From A37T11 sp964546645 (GTDB lineage: Bacteria > Bacteroidota > Bacteroidia > Sphingobacteriales > Sphingobacteriaceae), in NCBI GenBank assembly GCA_964546645.1, contig CAZJKM010000003.1, positions 1-64,000 on the forward strand: a DNA stretch of 64,000 nucleotides, written 5' to 3'. Position numbers and translations under genes: made by a program. The notes beneath the pieces were generated by a model, which was not told where the DNA came from, made no database searches, and saw only the letters and a program-made list of their open reading frames with translations. Within the stretch, counting starts at the first letter, position 1; each line of letters starts with the position of its first letter. Positions 1 to 8,931 of the stretch are shown here, piece after piece.

Positions 1-1915
1 ATGACGGGTTTTTGATATTCTGGCTTTCATCCAGAATGATATAATGGAAATGGAATGCTTTCAGCAGTTCGGCATCACTGCGGGTAATGCCATAGGTTGT
101 AAATACCAGGTCGTATGCCGCAAAATCTTCCGGCTGCCGGGTACGGCCTGCCCCGGTGTGCACGAGGATCCCCAGGTCTGGGGCGAACCGGGCCGCCTCG
201 TTCTGCCAGTTGTATATGAGCGAGGTGGGCATAATGATCAGTGCGGTACCCTGCTCACCACGGGCGTCGAGCTCTTCTTTGTTCTTCTGGAGCAGGGCCA
301 GCGTCTGTATAGTTTTACCCAGTCCCATATCATCAGCCAGGCAACCGCCAAAGCGGTATTTTTTGAGGAAGTGAAACCAGTTGTATCCGGCTTTCTGATA
401 GGAGCGTAATGACCCGTTGAAATGCTGGGGTTCCGGTATATCTTCCATCTCCGTGAAATTATGCAAGCGCTCCAGCCGGCGTTCCATCGTGAGTTGCACC
501 AGCTCGCTTTCCCGCAGGTCATTGATCAGACCGAGGTGATACTTCTCCAGCCGGATGGCTTTTCTCTCCGGAGAGAAGTGGAATACATTGCTGAACTGTG
601 CAAACCAGGCTTCAGGAATGAGGGCCGTTTCCCCGGTTGGCAACCGGTATTCCCGGATATGGTTGAGGATGTGGTGCCGTAACTCCACAAATGGGATGGA
701 GACCGGTCCGAACCGGGCAATCGCCTGCACATCAAACCAGTCGTTCTCCTCTTTCACCTCTATGGAAAGGTCGGTATGCCCGAAAAAGAACCGGGTTTTG
801 TGCGATTCCTGTTCAATCCGATAACCTTTCTCAGCCAGGGTATGGTGGTTCCGTTGCAGCCAGTCGATCACCGACCCGTCATCCCCCGCCTCTTCTGTGC
901 TTCTCACCTCCAGGTTGCCGAACAGCGCATCGGTTTTCTGTAATCCCATATCAAGCAGTTCACGCAGCCGGTTTTCTTCCCATTGCAGGGAACGTTTGAT
1001 GCGGTGAAAGACATAGCGATCTGTTGTTTCATCGTAATGCATCCGTACCGTCACCCTGCTGTCACCTCCGGCAGCAAACAGGTAAGGACCGTACTGAAAA
1101 AGTAACTCCAGTTGTGAAACACCGTTTTCTATGTATAGCAGCCGGATCACCGGCGAAGCGTTGTGCTGGTGCGTTTGTATATCAAAGCCTTCTGCATAGA
1201 CATGGTGTTTCTCAATCAGACCCTGGATGAATGTTTCGTAATAACGGCGTTCGGTGGCACGTCCTATGGATATGTACCGTTTATTCAGGAAAGGGCTGAG
1301 CTTTCTGCCGTCCAGCGGCTGGTCAAAATGGTAGAGGGTATCGTCCAGCAGCAGCCAGGCAGGTTGATTCACAATGATCTGCGCATCCTTATACATGAAC
1401 TCAATCCGCATATCATTGTACTTGATGGTTGGGAAATACCGTGTTTCCTCATCGTTTCTCCTGAAATGGAAAAGTACCGAAGCCGGTTGCGGTGCCATGC
1501 CGAGTCTGCGCTCCACGGGCCAGCCCTCCCGGCTCATTAAAAACAGGGGCTTATCTGCCAGCAAGGCTAACGCTTCGATGAGCTTGTTTTCGATCTTCGG
1601 CCGGATTACCTGGAATAGACGGTCGTCAAAAACTGTGGTGAAAAATTCAGCCGGGCGTATCGGTTTCTTGTAAAAACGCCGGATGAGATGGTTTTGCTCG
1701 GTGTCTTCCAGCAGCCGGATCAGTTTCAGGTCTTTCTCATCCAGTATCCGGGCAAAATCTTTTGCTGTATTGCTGAAAAGGCGTTGATAGGTAAGCGAAT
1801 AACCTCCATCCGGATTGAGCTGGATGATGTGCGGCTCAATCAGGTACCCCAGGTACGGGTGCAGGCAAAGAGAATATACCAGCTGGTGCGGCTTCTTAAC
1901 GTCTACTCGTAGCAT
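1..1915 (-). CDS. SNF2-family DEAD/DEAH-box helicase, partial (C-terminal part beyond left edge)
   Basis: The frame opens at the ATG at 1915 and runs off the left edge without a stop, giving 638 codons here. The last ~115 residues show the start of an SNF2 ATPase core: Walker A (GLGKT) near residue 530, preceded by LADDM, and motif II as DESQ near residue 630 followed by NIKNP. SNF2 proteins are ATP-driven DNA or nucleoprotein translocases. The ~520 residues before the core match no domain I can name; long N-terminal regions are usual in bacterial SNF2 proteins. Helicase lobe 2 must lie outside the window. The next gene upstream is dapF on the same strand, 100 bp away. The family call is firm; the cellular role is not known from sequence. 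Confidence 0.9.
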   Translation of the reverse strand, partial: MLRVDVKKPHQLVYSLCLHPYLGYLIEPHIIQLNPDGGYSLTYQRLFSNTAKDFARILDEKDLKLIRLLEDTEQNHLIRRFYKKPIRPAEFFTTVFDDRLFQVIRPKIENKLIEALALLADKPLFLMSREGWPVERRLGMAPQPASVLFHFRRNDEETRYFPTIKYNDMRIEFMYKDAQIIVNQPAWLLLDDTLYHFDQPLDGRKLSPFLNKRYISIGRATERRYYETFIQGLIEKHHVYAEGFDIQTHQHNASPVIRLLYIENGVSQLELLFQYGPYLFAAGGDSRVTVRMHYDETTDRYVFHRIKRSLQWEENRLRELLDMGLQKTDALFGNLEVRSTEEAGDDGSVIDWLQRNHHTLAEKGYRIEQESHKTRFFFGHTDLSIEVKEENDWFDVQAIARFGPVSIPFVELRHHILNHIREYRLPTGETALIPEAWFAQFSNVFHFSPERKAIRLEKYHLGLINDLRESELVQLTMERRLERLHNFTEMEDIPEPQHFNGSLRSYQKAGYNWFHFLKKYRFGGCLADDMGLGKTIQTLALLQKNKEELDARGEQGTALIIMPTSLIYNWQNEAARFAPDLGILVHTGAGRTRQPEDFAAYDLVFTTYGITRSDAELLKAFHFHYIILDESQNIKNPS

Positions 1916-2015
1916 ACAGACAGATACGGATATGGAAATAAAAAGCGTTAAATATAGGGATTATCATTGAAAGGTGTCATACGCTGCAGGATATACACCT
2001 TCGGGTTTCCGGACT

Positions 2016-2804
2016 TCAGACGGAAACCTGTCCTTCAAAGACAAATACGGCAGGACCTTCCAGAAAAATATCCGTAAACCGTTCGCCATTCCGGGTAAAA
2101 TGAATGCGGAGGTTACCTCCTGCCACCCGGATAGGGGTGATATGGGCTCCCTGTAACCCTTTTTCCTGTGCCATCGCCAGCGCAACGGCGGTAGCTCCGG
2201 TCCCGCAGGCCAGGGTTTCATTTTCCACGCCACGCTCATAGGTGCGTACGAAGTAACCCTCGGTATCGTCTTCAGCAAAATTAACATTGATACCATCTTC
2301 CCGGTACGGGTCACTGTAGCGTATGTTCTTCCCTTCCGTATACACGTCCAGGGATGCCAGGTTAGCGACCGTTCTTACGTAGTGCGGCGAACCGGTATTC
2401 AGCACATAAGCGTCGTCGTCGCGGAACGTCTCTTCCACATCGCCCATCCGCAGGGTTACCCAGTCGCCTTCAGGGTTGATCCTGGCATGATGCACACCGT
2501 CGGCTGCCATAAAGACAGTCTCGCTGTCAATAATTCCCAGCTCTTTGGCAAAAGCCACGATACAACGCCCTCCGTTGCCGCACATACTTCCTTCGCGGCC
2601 GTCAGCATTGTAATATACCATTTCAAAATCCACGGTATCGGCAGCATTTAATAGCATGATGCCGTCGGCCCCGATGCCAAAGCGACGATCGCAAAGCCGG
2701 GCCAGCACCTTGGTTTCATGGATATTAAAGGAGCCATCACGGTTATCCATCACAATGAAATCGTTGCCTGCTCCCTGGTATTTATAAAAATGAAAGGTAC
2801 TCAT
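2016..2804 (-). CDS. dapF: Diaminopimelate epimerase
   Basis: Interconverts LL- and meso-diaminopimelate, the last step before the peptidoglycan and lysine precursor, in the cytoplasm. The protein has 262 residues, the usual length for the family. Both catalytic cysteines are present: Cys75 in SMCGNGGRC and Cys200 in ACGTGATA. The N-terminal KYQGAGNDF motif is typical. The frame can be extended to 2822, but the ATG at 2804 (MSTFHFYKYQG) fits the family and lies 16 nt after a -7 box (2820-2827, minus strand). With dapB at 17.8-18.5 kb it shows the organism makes meso-DAP. Confidence 0.97.
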   Translation of the reverse strand: MSTFHFYKYQGAGNDFIVMDNRDGSFNIHETKVLARLCDRRFGIGADGIMLLNAADTVDFEMVYYNADGREGSMCGNGGRCIVAFAKELGIIDSETVFMAADGVHHARINPEGDWVTLRMGDVEETFRDDDAYVLNTGSPHYVRTVANLASLDVYTEGKNIRYSDPYREDGINVNFAEDDTEGYFVRTYERGVENETLACGTGATAVALAMAQEKGLQGAHITPIRVAGGNLRIHFTRNGERFTDIFLEGPAVFVFEGQVSV

Positions 2805-2819
2805 CTCAATATATCTGCA

Positions 2820-2827
2820 CAAAGGTA
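2820..2827 (-). promoter_or_regulatory. -7 promoter element for dapF (TACCTTTG)
   Basis: Read on the minus strand this is TACCTTTG, a match to the Bacteroidota -7 consensus TAnnTTTG. It would place the dapF transcript start about a dozen bases before the ATG at 2804. No clear -33 TTTG partner was seen. Confidence 0.45.
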
Positions 2828-2905
2828 GCTAAAATTCGCGGAAAGGGCTTTTGTAATAACTTTGTTTGCTTTAACATTATTTAACACAAAACAAAGGGTT
2901 TCAGC

Positions 2906-2937
2906 TTGCTGTATAGTTAGAAATGGTACTACATTTG
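2906..2937 (+). promoter_or_regulatory. Promoter for htrA-type protease gene (TTG-N21-TACATTTG)
   Basis: TTG at 2906-2908 and TACATTTG at 2930-2937 form a spaced Bacteroidota-type promoter. The predicted 5' leader is about 115 nt. It contains a 7-bp hairpin, GTTGCTT (2995-3001) with AAGCAAC (3007-3013), about 45 nt before the start codon; whether it regulates translation is unknown. Confidence 0.5.
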
Positions 2938-3056
2938 AAATCGGTAAGTACAACGAAGTGAATAGTAATATAAAATAGGAGACCTGCATGAGCTGTTGCT
3001 TACAAAAAGCAACTACTCATACAAGCTTCATCACCACTTAAAAATAATTTATACAG

Positions 3057-4622
3057 ATGAAAAAATTCGGAATATCTTTACTGGCCGCCGTTGTGGGCGG
3101 CGCCATTGCTGTCGGAGGCTATAAGCTTCTGGAACAAAAACAGCAAAATTCCATGTCTTTCCTGGAGAGGCAGGAAATACATTATGCGAATAATCCGGAA
3201 AAGCTGATCTCGTCAACAGGGAACCCTGATTTCACGAGGGCGGCGGCAGCCGTCTCTCCGGCGGTAGTCCATATCAAAACAACGTACTCCCGGACGCAGC
3301 GTGGCGGCGGCGCAACCCCCTTTGATATGTTTGAGGAATTTTTTGGTGCCCCGCGTGGCAGGCAGCAACGTGCCCAGCCGGCACAGGCTTCCGGTTCCGG
3401 TGTGATTATATCGGACGACGGATACATTATTACCAATAACCATGTGGTGGAGGATGCGGATAAGATTGAAGTAGCCCTGACGGACAAACGTATTTTTGAG
3501 GCAAAGATCATCGGCCGTGACCCGAATACGGATCTTGCGCTGATCAAGGTAACGGCGAAAGGCCTTCCCATTGTGAAGCTCGGCAATTCGGATGACGTAC
3601 AGATCGGTGAATGGGTCCTGGCTGTAGGATACCCGCTGGGCCTGGAATCTACCGTTACCGCCGGTATTGTCAGTGCTAAGGGAAGGAGTATTGGTATTCT
3701 TGGCAATTCTCAGCGTGAGCGCCAGCAGCAACGCGGATGGGGCCAGGAACAACAGGATCCCAATGAGCAGCTGGTTAATACCGCCATTGAGTCATTTATA
3801 CAGACTGATGCGGTCATCAACCGGGGTAACAGCGGCGGGGCTCTGGTGAATGCCAACGGAGAGCTGATAGGTATCAATTCGGCCATTGCCTCGCCCAGTG
3901 GCTACTATGCGGGATACGGCTTTGCGGTGCCTGTTGATATTGTAAAGAAAATTGCCGACGACTTTGTAAAGTTCGGAACAGTGAAGCGCGGACTGATCGG
4001 CGTAACCTTCACGGAACTCTCCCGGGAAAGTGCGAAGGAATTCGGAGTGGAGGATATCAACGGACTGTATGTACGGGATGCGATGCCCGGCGGAGGTGCT
4101 GAAAAGGCAGGTATCCGCCAGGGGGATATTATCACCAAAATCGACGGCCGGCCCGTTGTCACGTCTTCCGACCTGCAGGAACGGGTGTATCGGTTGCGTC
4201 CCGGGGATAAAGTAAAACTTTCATATAAGCGGGATGGCAAAGAGCGTGATGTAACGGTTACGCTTCAGGAAGATAAGGCTGCCAGCGCGGAGCGGCAACG
4301 GGACGAGGCTGCAAAACGGAGTGCAACCGAGATTTACAATAAACTCGGAGCCGGGTTTATACCTGCCACCGATGCACAGAAGAGGCAGTTCCAAATTTCT
4401 TCCGGGGTGGTGGTCTCACAGGTACACAGGGACGGGTTATTTGACTATTATAATGTGCCACGGGGGATGATCATTACCCATATCAACGGCAAGCCGGTCA
4501 ATAATGTTGACGATGTGGAGAGTGCACTGGCCGATACCCAACGTGGCCTGGTAAGGCTGAGGGGTGTCTCTTCTGACGGACGACTGGCAGAACTCAGCTT
4601 CCCGGTTGACCCGGAAAAGTAA
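3057..4622 (+). CDS. HtrA/DegP/Do-type periplasmic serine protease
   Basis: An envelope-stress protease/chaperone of 521 residues. Residues 1-25 are a hydrophobic signal or anchor segment. The trypsin-like domain carries the triad His129 (NNHVVED), Asp159 (PNTDLALI) and Ser259 (NRGNSGGAL). Two PDZ-like regions follow, near residues 310-400 (AGIRQGDIITKIDG) and 430-515 (PRGMIITHINGKP), the Do-family architecture. A Gln/Arg-rich insertion sits near residues 220-240, in the segment before the active-site serine strand. It is a single gene with its own promoter (2906-2937) and a hairpin terminator (4655-4681). DegP and DegQ cannot be told apart from sequence alone. Confidence 0.95.
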   Translation: MKKFGISLLAAVVGGAIAVGGYKLLEQKQQNSMSFLERQEIHYANNPEKLISSTGNPDFTRAAAAVSPAVVHIKTTYSRTQRGGGATPFDMFEEFFGAPRGRQQRAQPAQASGSGVIISDDGYIITNNHVVEDADKIEVALTDKRIFEAKIIGRDPNTDLALIKVTAKGLPIVKLGNSDDVQIGEWVLAVGYPLGLESTVTAGIVSAKGRSIGILGNSQRERQQQRGWGQEQQDPNEQLVNTAIESFIQTDAVINRGNSGGALVNANGELIGINSAIASPSGYYAGYGFAVPVDIVKKIADDFVKFGTVKRGLIGVTFTELSRESAKEFGVEDINGLYVRDAMPGGGAEKAGIRQGDIITKIDGRPVVTSSDLQERVYRLRPGDKVKLSYKRDGKERDVTVTLQEDKAASAERQRDEAAKRSATEIYNKLGAGFIPATDAQKRQFQISSGVVVSQVHRDGLFDYYNVPRGMIITHINGKPVNNVDDVESALADTQRGLVRLRGVSSDGRLAELSFPVDPEK

Positions 4623-4654
4623 GGTGTAGGGACGGATATTACGGTCCGGAATGA

Positions 4655-4681
4655 GAGGATGCCCTGCATAAGGGTGTCCTC
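4655..4681 (+). terminator. Rho-independent terminator-like hairpin after the htrA-type gene
   Basis: An 11-bp stem with two G-U pairs (4655-4665 with 4671-4681), a 5-nt loop, then TTGTTGTTT. It lies 33 bp after the protease stop codon and also separates it from the convergent gene at 4697. Confidence 0.6.
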
Positions 4682-4696
4682 TTGTTGTTTAAGAAC

Positions 4697-5389
4697 CTAT
4701 GGTTCGGCCTGTTTTTCCACCTCCTGTATTATTTTTTCTTTGACCGTATCCAGCTCTTCCTCCTCCAGTTCGGTCACCAGTTCCACAATATCGTCCGGCG
4801 AGAGGTAAAGGCGGGCAATTTTGTCTTTATACGCCTGGGGCAGTTCGGCGTGACCCAGAATAAAGTTTTTGGTGGCAATGATATAACCCGCCATGCCGCG
4901 TTCAACCGCATAGGTATCGGCTATCCGTTCCGCTTTGCGGATATATTTTTTGGAGAACACATAGCCGAACCCGAACCTGATCACACCTAGGCTGCTTCGT
5001 TCCTCATAGTCCATGATATGTCCCAGTTCATGGCCGATCCATCCGATCATCACACTGTCAGGTATCTGCCGGATGGGGTCAATGGCTTTAGGCAGCCGGA
5101 AAGTCGGGCTGATCAGGATTCGGTAGGCGCGGTTCTTTCTCTTCCGCAACAGCGAACCAACTACCGGACGTGCCGCCATAGCAGTTCCTTTCAGGTTTTG
5201 TGCAAACACGATACGAATATCCGTCTCTTTCAGCTCAGGATAGTAGGAAAGCGCCTTCAGCACGTTTTTTTCAAGTACGGGGGGAATGGTTTTGTTGTCT
5301 CCGAAGCCGGTTTGATCCGGTGGCGTATCGGCAGGCTGTACGACAGCCATCGGAAAAGCAGTCATCCATAAAACGAAAAAGAGCAGCAT
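4697..5389 (-). CDS. Exported putative zinc metallopeptidase-like protein (HELGH)
   Basis: A 230-residue protein with a hydrophobic N-terminal segment consistent with a signal peptide (FFVLWMTAFPMAVV). The central region has HELGH, an HExxH zinc motif. About 30 residues later comes AERIADTYA, which could supply the third zinc ligand as in M48-like gluzincins. The C-terminus is charged and Glu-rich (ELEEEELDTVKEK). I do not recognise a named family. The motif pair supports a small cell-envelope metalloprotease, but activity is inferred. It is divergent from hrpB, with 107 bp between the start codons, and convergent with the protease gene at 3057. Confidence 0.75.
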   Translation of the reverse strand: MLLFFVLWMTAFPMAVVQPADTPPDQTGFGDNKTIPPVLEKNVLKALSYYPELKETDIRIVFAQNLKGTAMAARPVVGSLLRKRKNRAYRILISPTFRLPKAIDPIRQIPDSVMIGWIGHELGHIMDYEERSSLGVIRFGFGYVFSKKYIRKAERIADTYAVERGMAGYIIATKNFILGHAELPQAYKDKIARLYLSPDDIVELVTELEEEELDTVKEKIIQEVEKQAEP

Positions 5390-5483
5390 ATCCGGTTTTC
5401 TGTTGCATGTTTGTACGGCGTACCTATATAACGTTACAGGCCGGAAAATGTTATATCGTGCTGTTTAACCGATGTGGTATCAT

Positions 5484-5491
5484 TACTTTTG
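5484..5491 (+). promoter_or_regulatory. -7 promoter element directly before hrpB (TACTTTTG)
   Basis: TACTTTTG matches TAnnTTTG. Its last base lies 6 nt before the hrpB ATG at 5497, so the transcript would start at or within a few bases of the start codon. Confidence 0.5.
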
Positions 5492-5496
5492 CAGCG

Positions 5497-7992
5497 ATGC
5501 CCCATGAGATCGATATAAGCGGGACCGGACTACCTGTCAGCGGTATGATTCCACAGATACAGCAACGGCTTGCCCATGGCAACACCTTGTTGTTAAGTGC
5601 CCCTCCGGGGGCCGGAAAGAGCACTGTCCTGCCACTCGCCCTGCTGCATGAACCTTGGCTGCAGGGCAGGAAGATTATGCTGTTGGAGCCGCGGCGACTG
5701 GCGGCCAGCAGCATCGCACAGCGGATGGCGGCGCTGCTGGGTGAGCCGGTTGGCAGAACGATCGGTTACCGGATCCGGTTTGAGCAGAAGATATCAGCGC
5801 AGACACGCCTGGAAGTGGTTACAGAGGGTATCCTTACGCGGCTCCTGCAGCGGGATAACGCCCTGGAAGAGGTCGGATTGGTTATTTTTGACGAATTCCA
5901 CGAGCGACGGATCCATAGTGATGTGGCACTGGCGTTTTCACGGGAAGTACAACAACTGCTCCGGCCTGACCTGCGTTTGCTGATCATGTCAGCGACACTG
6001 GATACAGCACCCCTGGCAGCCCTGCTGCAGGCTCCCGTACTGGAAAGTCCGGGCAGGCAGTATCCGGTAACCATAACGTATACCGGAGAACCTGATAGTC
6101 TGCAACTGCCGGAAGCCTGCGCGGGGATTATTCGGCGGGCACTGGCGGAAACATCCGGAGATATCCTGGTATTCCTGCCGGGTGAAAGTGAGATCCGCCG
6201 GTGCGGCGCGTTACTGGATCGGCACCTCCGCGGTGTATCCGTTCATTTATTATACGGACAGCTTTCGCACGCTGAACAACAGGCGGCGATCCTGCCCCAT
6301 CCGGAGTTGCGCAAAGTGGTACTTGCGACCAATATTGCAGAGACCAGCCTGACGATTGAGGGGGTAAGTACGGTGGTTGACAGTGGTTTTTGCCGGGTAC
6401 CGGCCTTTGATGCCGCTTCCGGTCTTTCCCGGTTGCAGACCAAAAGGATATCGCTGGATATGGCGGACCAGCGCGCCGGTCGTGCCGGCAGGCTGGGCCC
6501 GGGAACCTGTTACAGGATGTGGTCGGCAGCAACACAGCTGCACATGGCACCGTTCCGAACTCCGGAAATAATGGAAGCAGACCTGACGTCGCTGATGCTC
6601 GACCTGGCGCAATGGGGGGTGCGGGATGCAGAGCAGCTCTCCTGGGTGTCTGTCCCTCCCGCGGGTTCCCTGCAGAAAGCCGCAACATTGCTGCAGCAGC
6701 TGGACGCGCTTCGGGATGGCAGGACCACACCACACGGGCGCGCGATCCAGGAATTGCCCTGTCACCCCCGCCTCGCACACATGCTGCTGCGGGCAGACCA
6801 GGAGGGGCTGGCTTCGTTGGCAACCGATATCGCGGCACTGCTGGAAGAGCGGGACCCCCTGCCTGCCGAGGCAGGAACAGATCTGACCCTACGCGTGGAG
6901 GCCTTGCGGAGATACCGGCGGGGTAACGCCAATGATCGTCGTTTTGCAAATATAGAGCGCGTGGCGGCTGTTTACCGGAAGCACCTGGGTGCTGCTCCGG
7001 ATAACGGGCCGGTGGCTTCCCATGAAACTGGTCTGCTCCTGTCCCGGGCCTACCCGGAGCGTATCGCACAGGCCCGGACGGGCAATCCCGGCCAGTTCCT
7101 GATGGCAAATGGCCGTACCGTGCAGATGCCACACCAAGACGACCTGTCGCACGAACCCTGGCTGGCCGTTGCCCATGCAGATATGAGAGGGATTACCGGT
7201 CGTATTTTCCTGGCAGCACCGGTTAACAAAGACGACATCAGGCAGCTGTCAGCAGTTGGTGAGACCATTGCCTGGGATACCCGCCGTGGCGGACTGGTCG
7301 CTTCACGTGATACCCGGCTGGGCAGTATCCTGCTGGAGTCTGTTCCGCTGGCGGATCCGGACCCCGGCCTCGTGCAGGAGGCTGTTGCCAGGGTTATTGA
7401 AAAAGAAGGCAGGCAATTACTGGATTTCAATGATGCTATGCAGCGGCTACAGCACCGCCTGCTGAGCCTCCGCGCATGGCGGCCGCACGAAGACTGGCCC
7501 GACGTGTGCACAGCCACCCTGTTGCAGCATAACAGGGAGTGGCTGTCGCCGTATATGTTGCACGTACGGAAAAACGAAGACCTGAAGCGGATTGACCTGG
7601 CAGCTGCCCTCCGGCACAGCCTGGCCTATGAACAGCAGTCGGTGCTTGATCGCCTGGCTCCCGGAAGCCTGCCGGTGCCCAGTGGCTCACAGATCCGTGT
7701 GCAGTACTTCCCCGGCGGGGAGCCGCCGGTGTTGTCCGTTCGCCTGCAGGAGGTGTTCGGTTGGCTGGATACACCGTGTGTGAATGAAGGAAAAACGCCG
7801 GTAGTGATGCATTTGCTGTCGCCCGGATACAAACCGGTACAGGTCACGTCTGACCTGCGCAGCTTTTGGGGCAGCACGTATTTTGAAGTACGCAGGGAGC
7901 TGAAGCGGCGATACCCGAAGCATGCATGGCCGGAAGATCCGCTGACGGCGCAGGCGATACGGGGGCCCGGGAAACGACGTCCCGCCGGCTAA
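5497..7992 (+). CDS. hrpB: ATP-dependent helicase HrpB (DEAH-box)
   Basis: An 831-residue protein of the DEAH/RHA helicase family. Walker A GAGKST is at residues 38-43, motif II is DEFH at 132-135 (followed by ERR), motif III is SAT at 165-167, and motif VI appears as DQRAGRAGR near 325. The C-terminal third matches the HrpB-specific region, ending in the typical YFEVRRELKRRYPKHAWPED-type tail. The frame is open from 5200, but the ATG at 5497 is chosen because it starts at the family N-terminus and lies just after a -7 box. In other bacteria HrpB is an RNA-helicase homologue whose physiological role is not settled. Its 3' end is followed by 147 bp and then sdhC. Confidence 0.95.
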   Translation: MPHEIDISGTGLPVSGMIPQIQQRLAHGNTLLLSAPPGAGKSTVLPLALLHEPWLQGRKIMLLEPRRLAASSIAQRMAALLGEPVGRTIGYRIRFEQKISAQTRLEVVTEGILTRLLQRDNALEEVGLVIFDEFHERRIHSDVALAFSREVQQLLRPDLRLLIMSATLDTAPLAALLQAPVLESPGRQYPVTITYTGEPDSLQLPEACAGIIRRALAETSGDILVFLPGESEIRRCGALLDRHLRGVSVHLLYGQLSHAEQQAAILPHPELRKVVLATNIAETSLTIEGVSTVVDSGFCRVPAFDAASGLSRLQTKRISLDMADQRAGRAGRLGPGTCYRMWSAATQLHMAPFRTPEIMEADLTSLMLDLAQWGVRDAEQLSWVSVPPAGSLQKAATLLQQLDALRDGRTTPHGRAIQELPCHPRLAHMLLRADQEGLASLATDIAALLEERDPLPAEAGTDLTLRVEALRRYRRGNANDRRFANIERVAAVYRKHLGAAPDNGPVASHETGLLLSRAYPERIAQARTGNPGQFLMANGRTVQMPHQDDLSHEPWLAVAHADMRGITGRIFLAAPVNKDDIRQLSAVGETIAWDTRRGGLVASRDTRLGSILLESVPLADPDPGLVQEAVARVIEKEGRQLLDFNDAMQRLQHRLLSLRAWRPHEDWPDVCTATLLQHNREWLSPYMLHVRKNEDLKRIDLAAALRHSLAYEQQSVLDRLAPGSLPVPSGSQIRVQYFPGGEPPVLSVRLQEVFGWLDTPCVNEGKTPVVMHLLSPGYKPVQVTSDLRSFWGSTYFEVRRELKRRYPKHAWPEDPLTAQAIRGPGKRRPAG

Positions 7993-8104
7993 AACACTGA
8001 TCCGGACGGTAACGTTAACGACGTTCTGTCACTCCTGTTTTCTTAGAACAGTTCTAAATTAATTAAAGTTCTTGTATCCGTTCCTGCAAACGAAATAAAC
8101 ATAA

Positions 8105-8112
8105 TAGATTTG
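8105..8112 (+). promoter_or_regulatory. -7 promoter element for the sdhCAB operon (TAGATTTG)
   Basis: TAGATTTG fits TAnnTTTG and lies 28 nt before the sdhC ATG at 8140. No good -33 TTTG was seen at the expected spacing. Confidence 0.4.
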
Positions 8113-8139
8113 CTTACCAAAATTAAATACACAAATATA

Positions 8140-8913
8140 ATGAGTAATTCCAAGCACGTGTTAACTTCTACATTGGGGAAGAAGTTGATCATGAGTTTAA
8201 CCGGGTTGTTCCTGTGTACATTCCTGATCGTTCACCTGGTAGGTAACCTGCAGTTATTTTACGATGATAGTGGGAAGGCATTTAATGAGTATGCCTACTT
8301 TATGACCCATTTTACGCCGATCAAGGTGGTGTCTTATTTATTATATGCCTCTATTGTCATACATTCATTGTATGCATTGATACTGACCCTGCACAACAAA
8401 AAGGCGCGCCCCATCGGGTATGCTGCCTATAACGGAAATGCCAACAGTGCCTGGAATTCAAGGAATATGGGGGTGTTGGGTACGGTTTTGCTGGTCTTTA
8501 TCGCTACCCATATGTATAGCTTCTGGTGGAAGTACCACAACGATCAGGTACCCTATATCGAATACAGGAGTGACCTGAATACCGGTTATACGGAAGCACG
8601 GGAGCTGAGCAAGGGCGAGTTTCGCGATTTTCAGCAATATGTGGACAACGGGACAGAAATCGTACGTGCCAGAGACCTGTACCGGCAGGTGCAGTTCGCC
8701 TTTCAGGAATGGTGGGTGGTTGCCTTTTATGTGCTTGCCATGGTTGCCTTATCTTTCCACCTGATCCACGGATTTAAGAGCGCTTTCCAGACACTGGGTT
8801 TCAATCACAAGAAATATATGCCGTTGGTCCGTGCTATTGGCATCTGGGGATTCGGCGTGCTGATCCCGATCGGCTTTGCGGCCATGCCCCTCTATTTCTT
8901 TTTTTGTAAGTAA
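8140..8913 (+). CDS. sdhC: Succinate dehydrogenase/fumarate reductase cytochrome b subunit
   Basis: The membrane anchor and heme-binding subunit of complex II, 257 residues. Several hydrophobic helices are visible (FLCTFLIVHLVGNLQLF near residue 30, then helices near 65-90, 105-125, 195-220 and 235-255), with conserved His residues in VHLVGN, IHSLYA, THMYSF and HLIHGF. A single five-helix anchor with no separate sdhD is typical of the Bacteroidota enzyme. The frame extends back to 8110, but ATG at 8140 (MSNSKHVLTSTLGKK) matches the family start. It is the first gene of the operon, followed 18 bp later by sdhA. Confidence 0.95.
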   Translation: MSNSKHVLTSTLGKKLIMSLTGLFLCTFLIVHLVGNLQLFYDDSGKAFNEYAYFMTHFTPIKVVSYLLYASIVIHSLYALILTLHNKKARPIGYAAYNGNANSAWNSRNMGVLGTVLLVFIATHMYSFWWKYHNDQVPYIEYRSDLNTGYTEARELSKGEFRDFQQYVDNGTEIVRARDLYRQVQFAFQEWWVVAFYVLAMVALSFHLIHGFKSAFQTLGFNHKKYMPLVRAIGIWGFGVLIPIGFAAMPLYFFFCK

Positions 8914-8931
8914 GCTATAAACTATCACAGG

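Noticed and set aside
4682..5371. Plus-strand frames of 102 and 117 codons (4682-4990, 5018-5371)
   Set aside because: They are antisense to the HELGH protein gene, whose signal peptide and zinc motif make it the more credible coding strand.
5200..5496. N-terminal extension of hrpB back to 5200
   Set aside because: The 99 extra codons overlap the divergent metallopeptidase-like gene and the promoter, and have no HrpB counterpart.
6128..7132. 334-codon open frame on the minus strand inside hrpB
   Set aside because: It is antisense to a clear helicase with all motifs, has Pro/Arg/Gly-rich low-information composition, and shows no domain; a shadow of hrpB codon usage.
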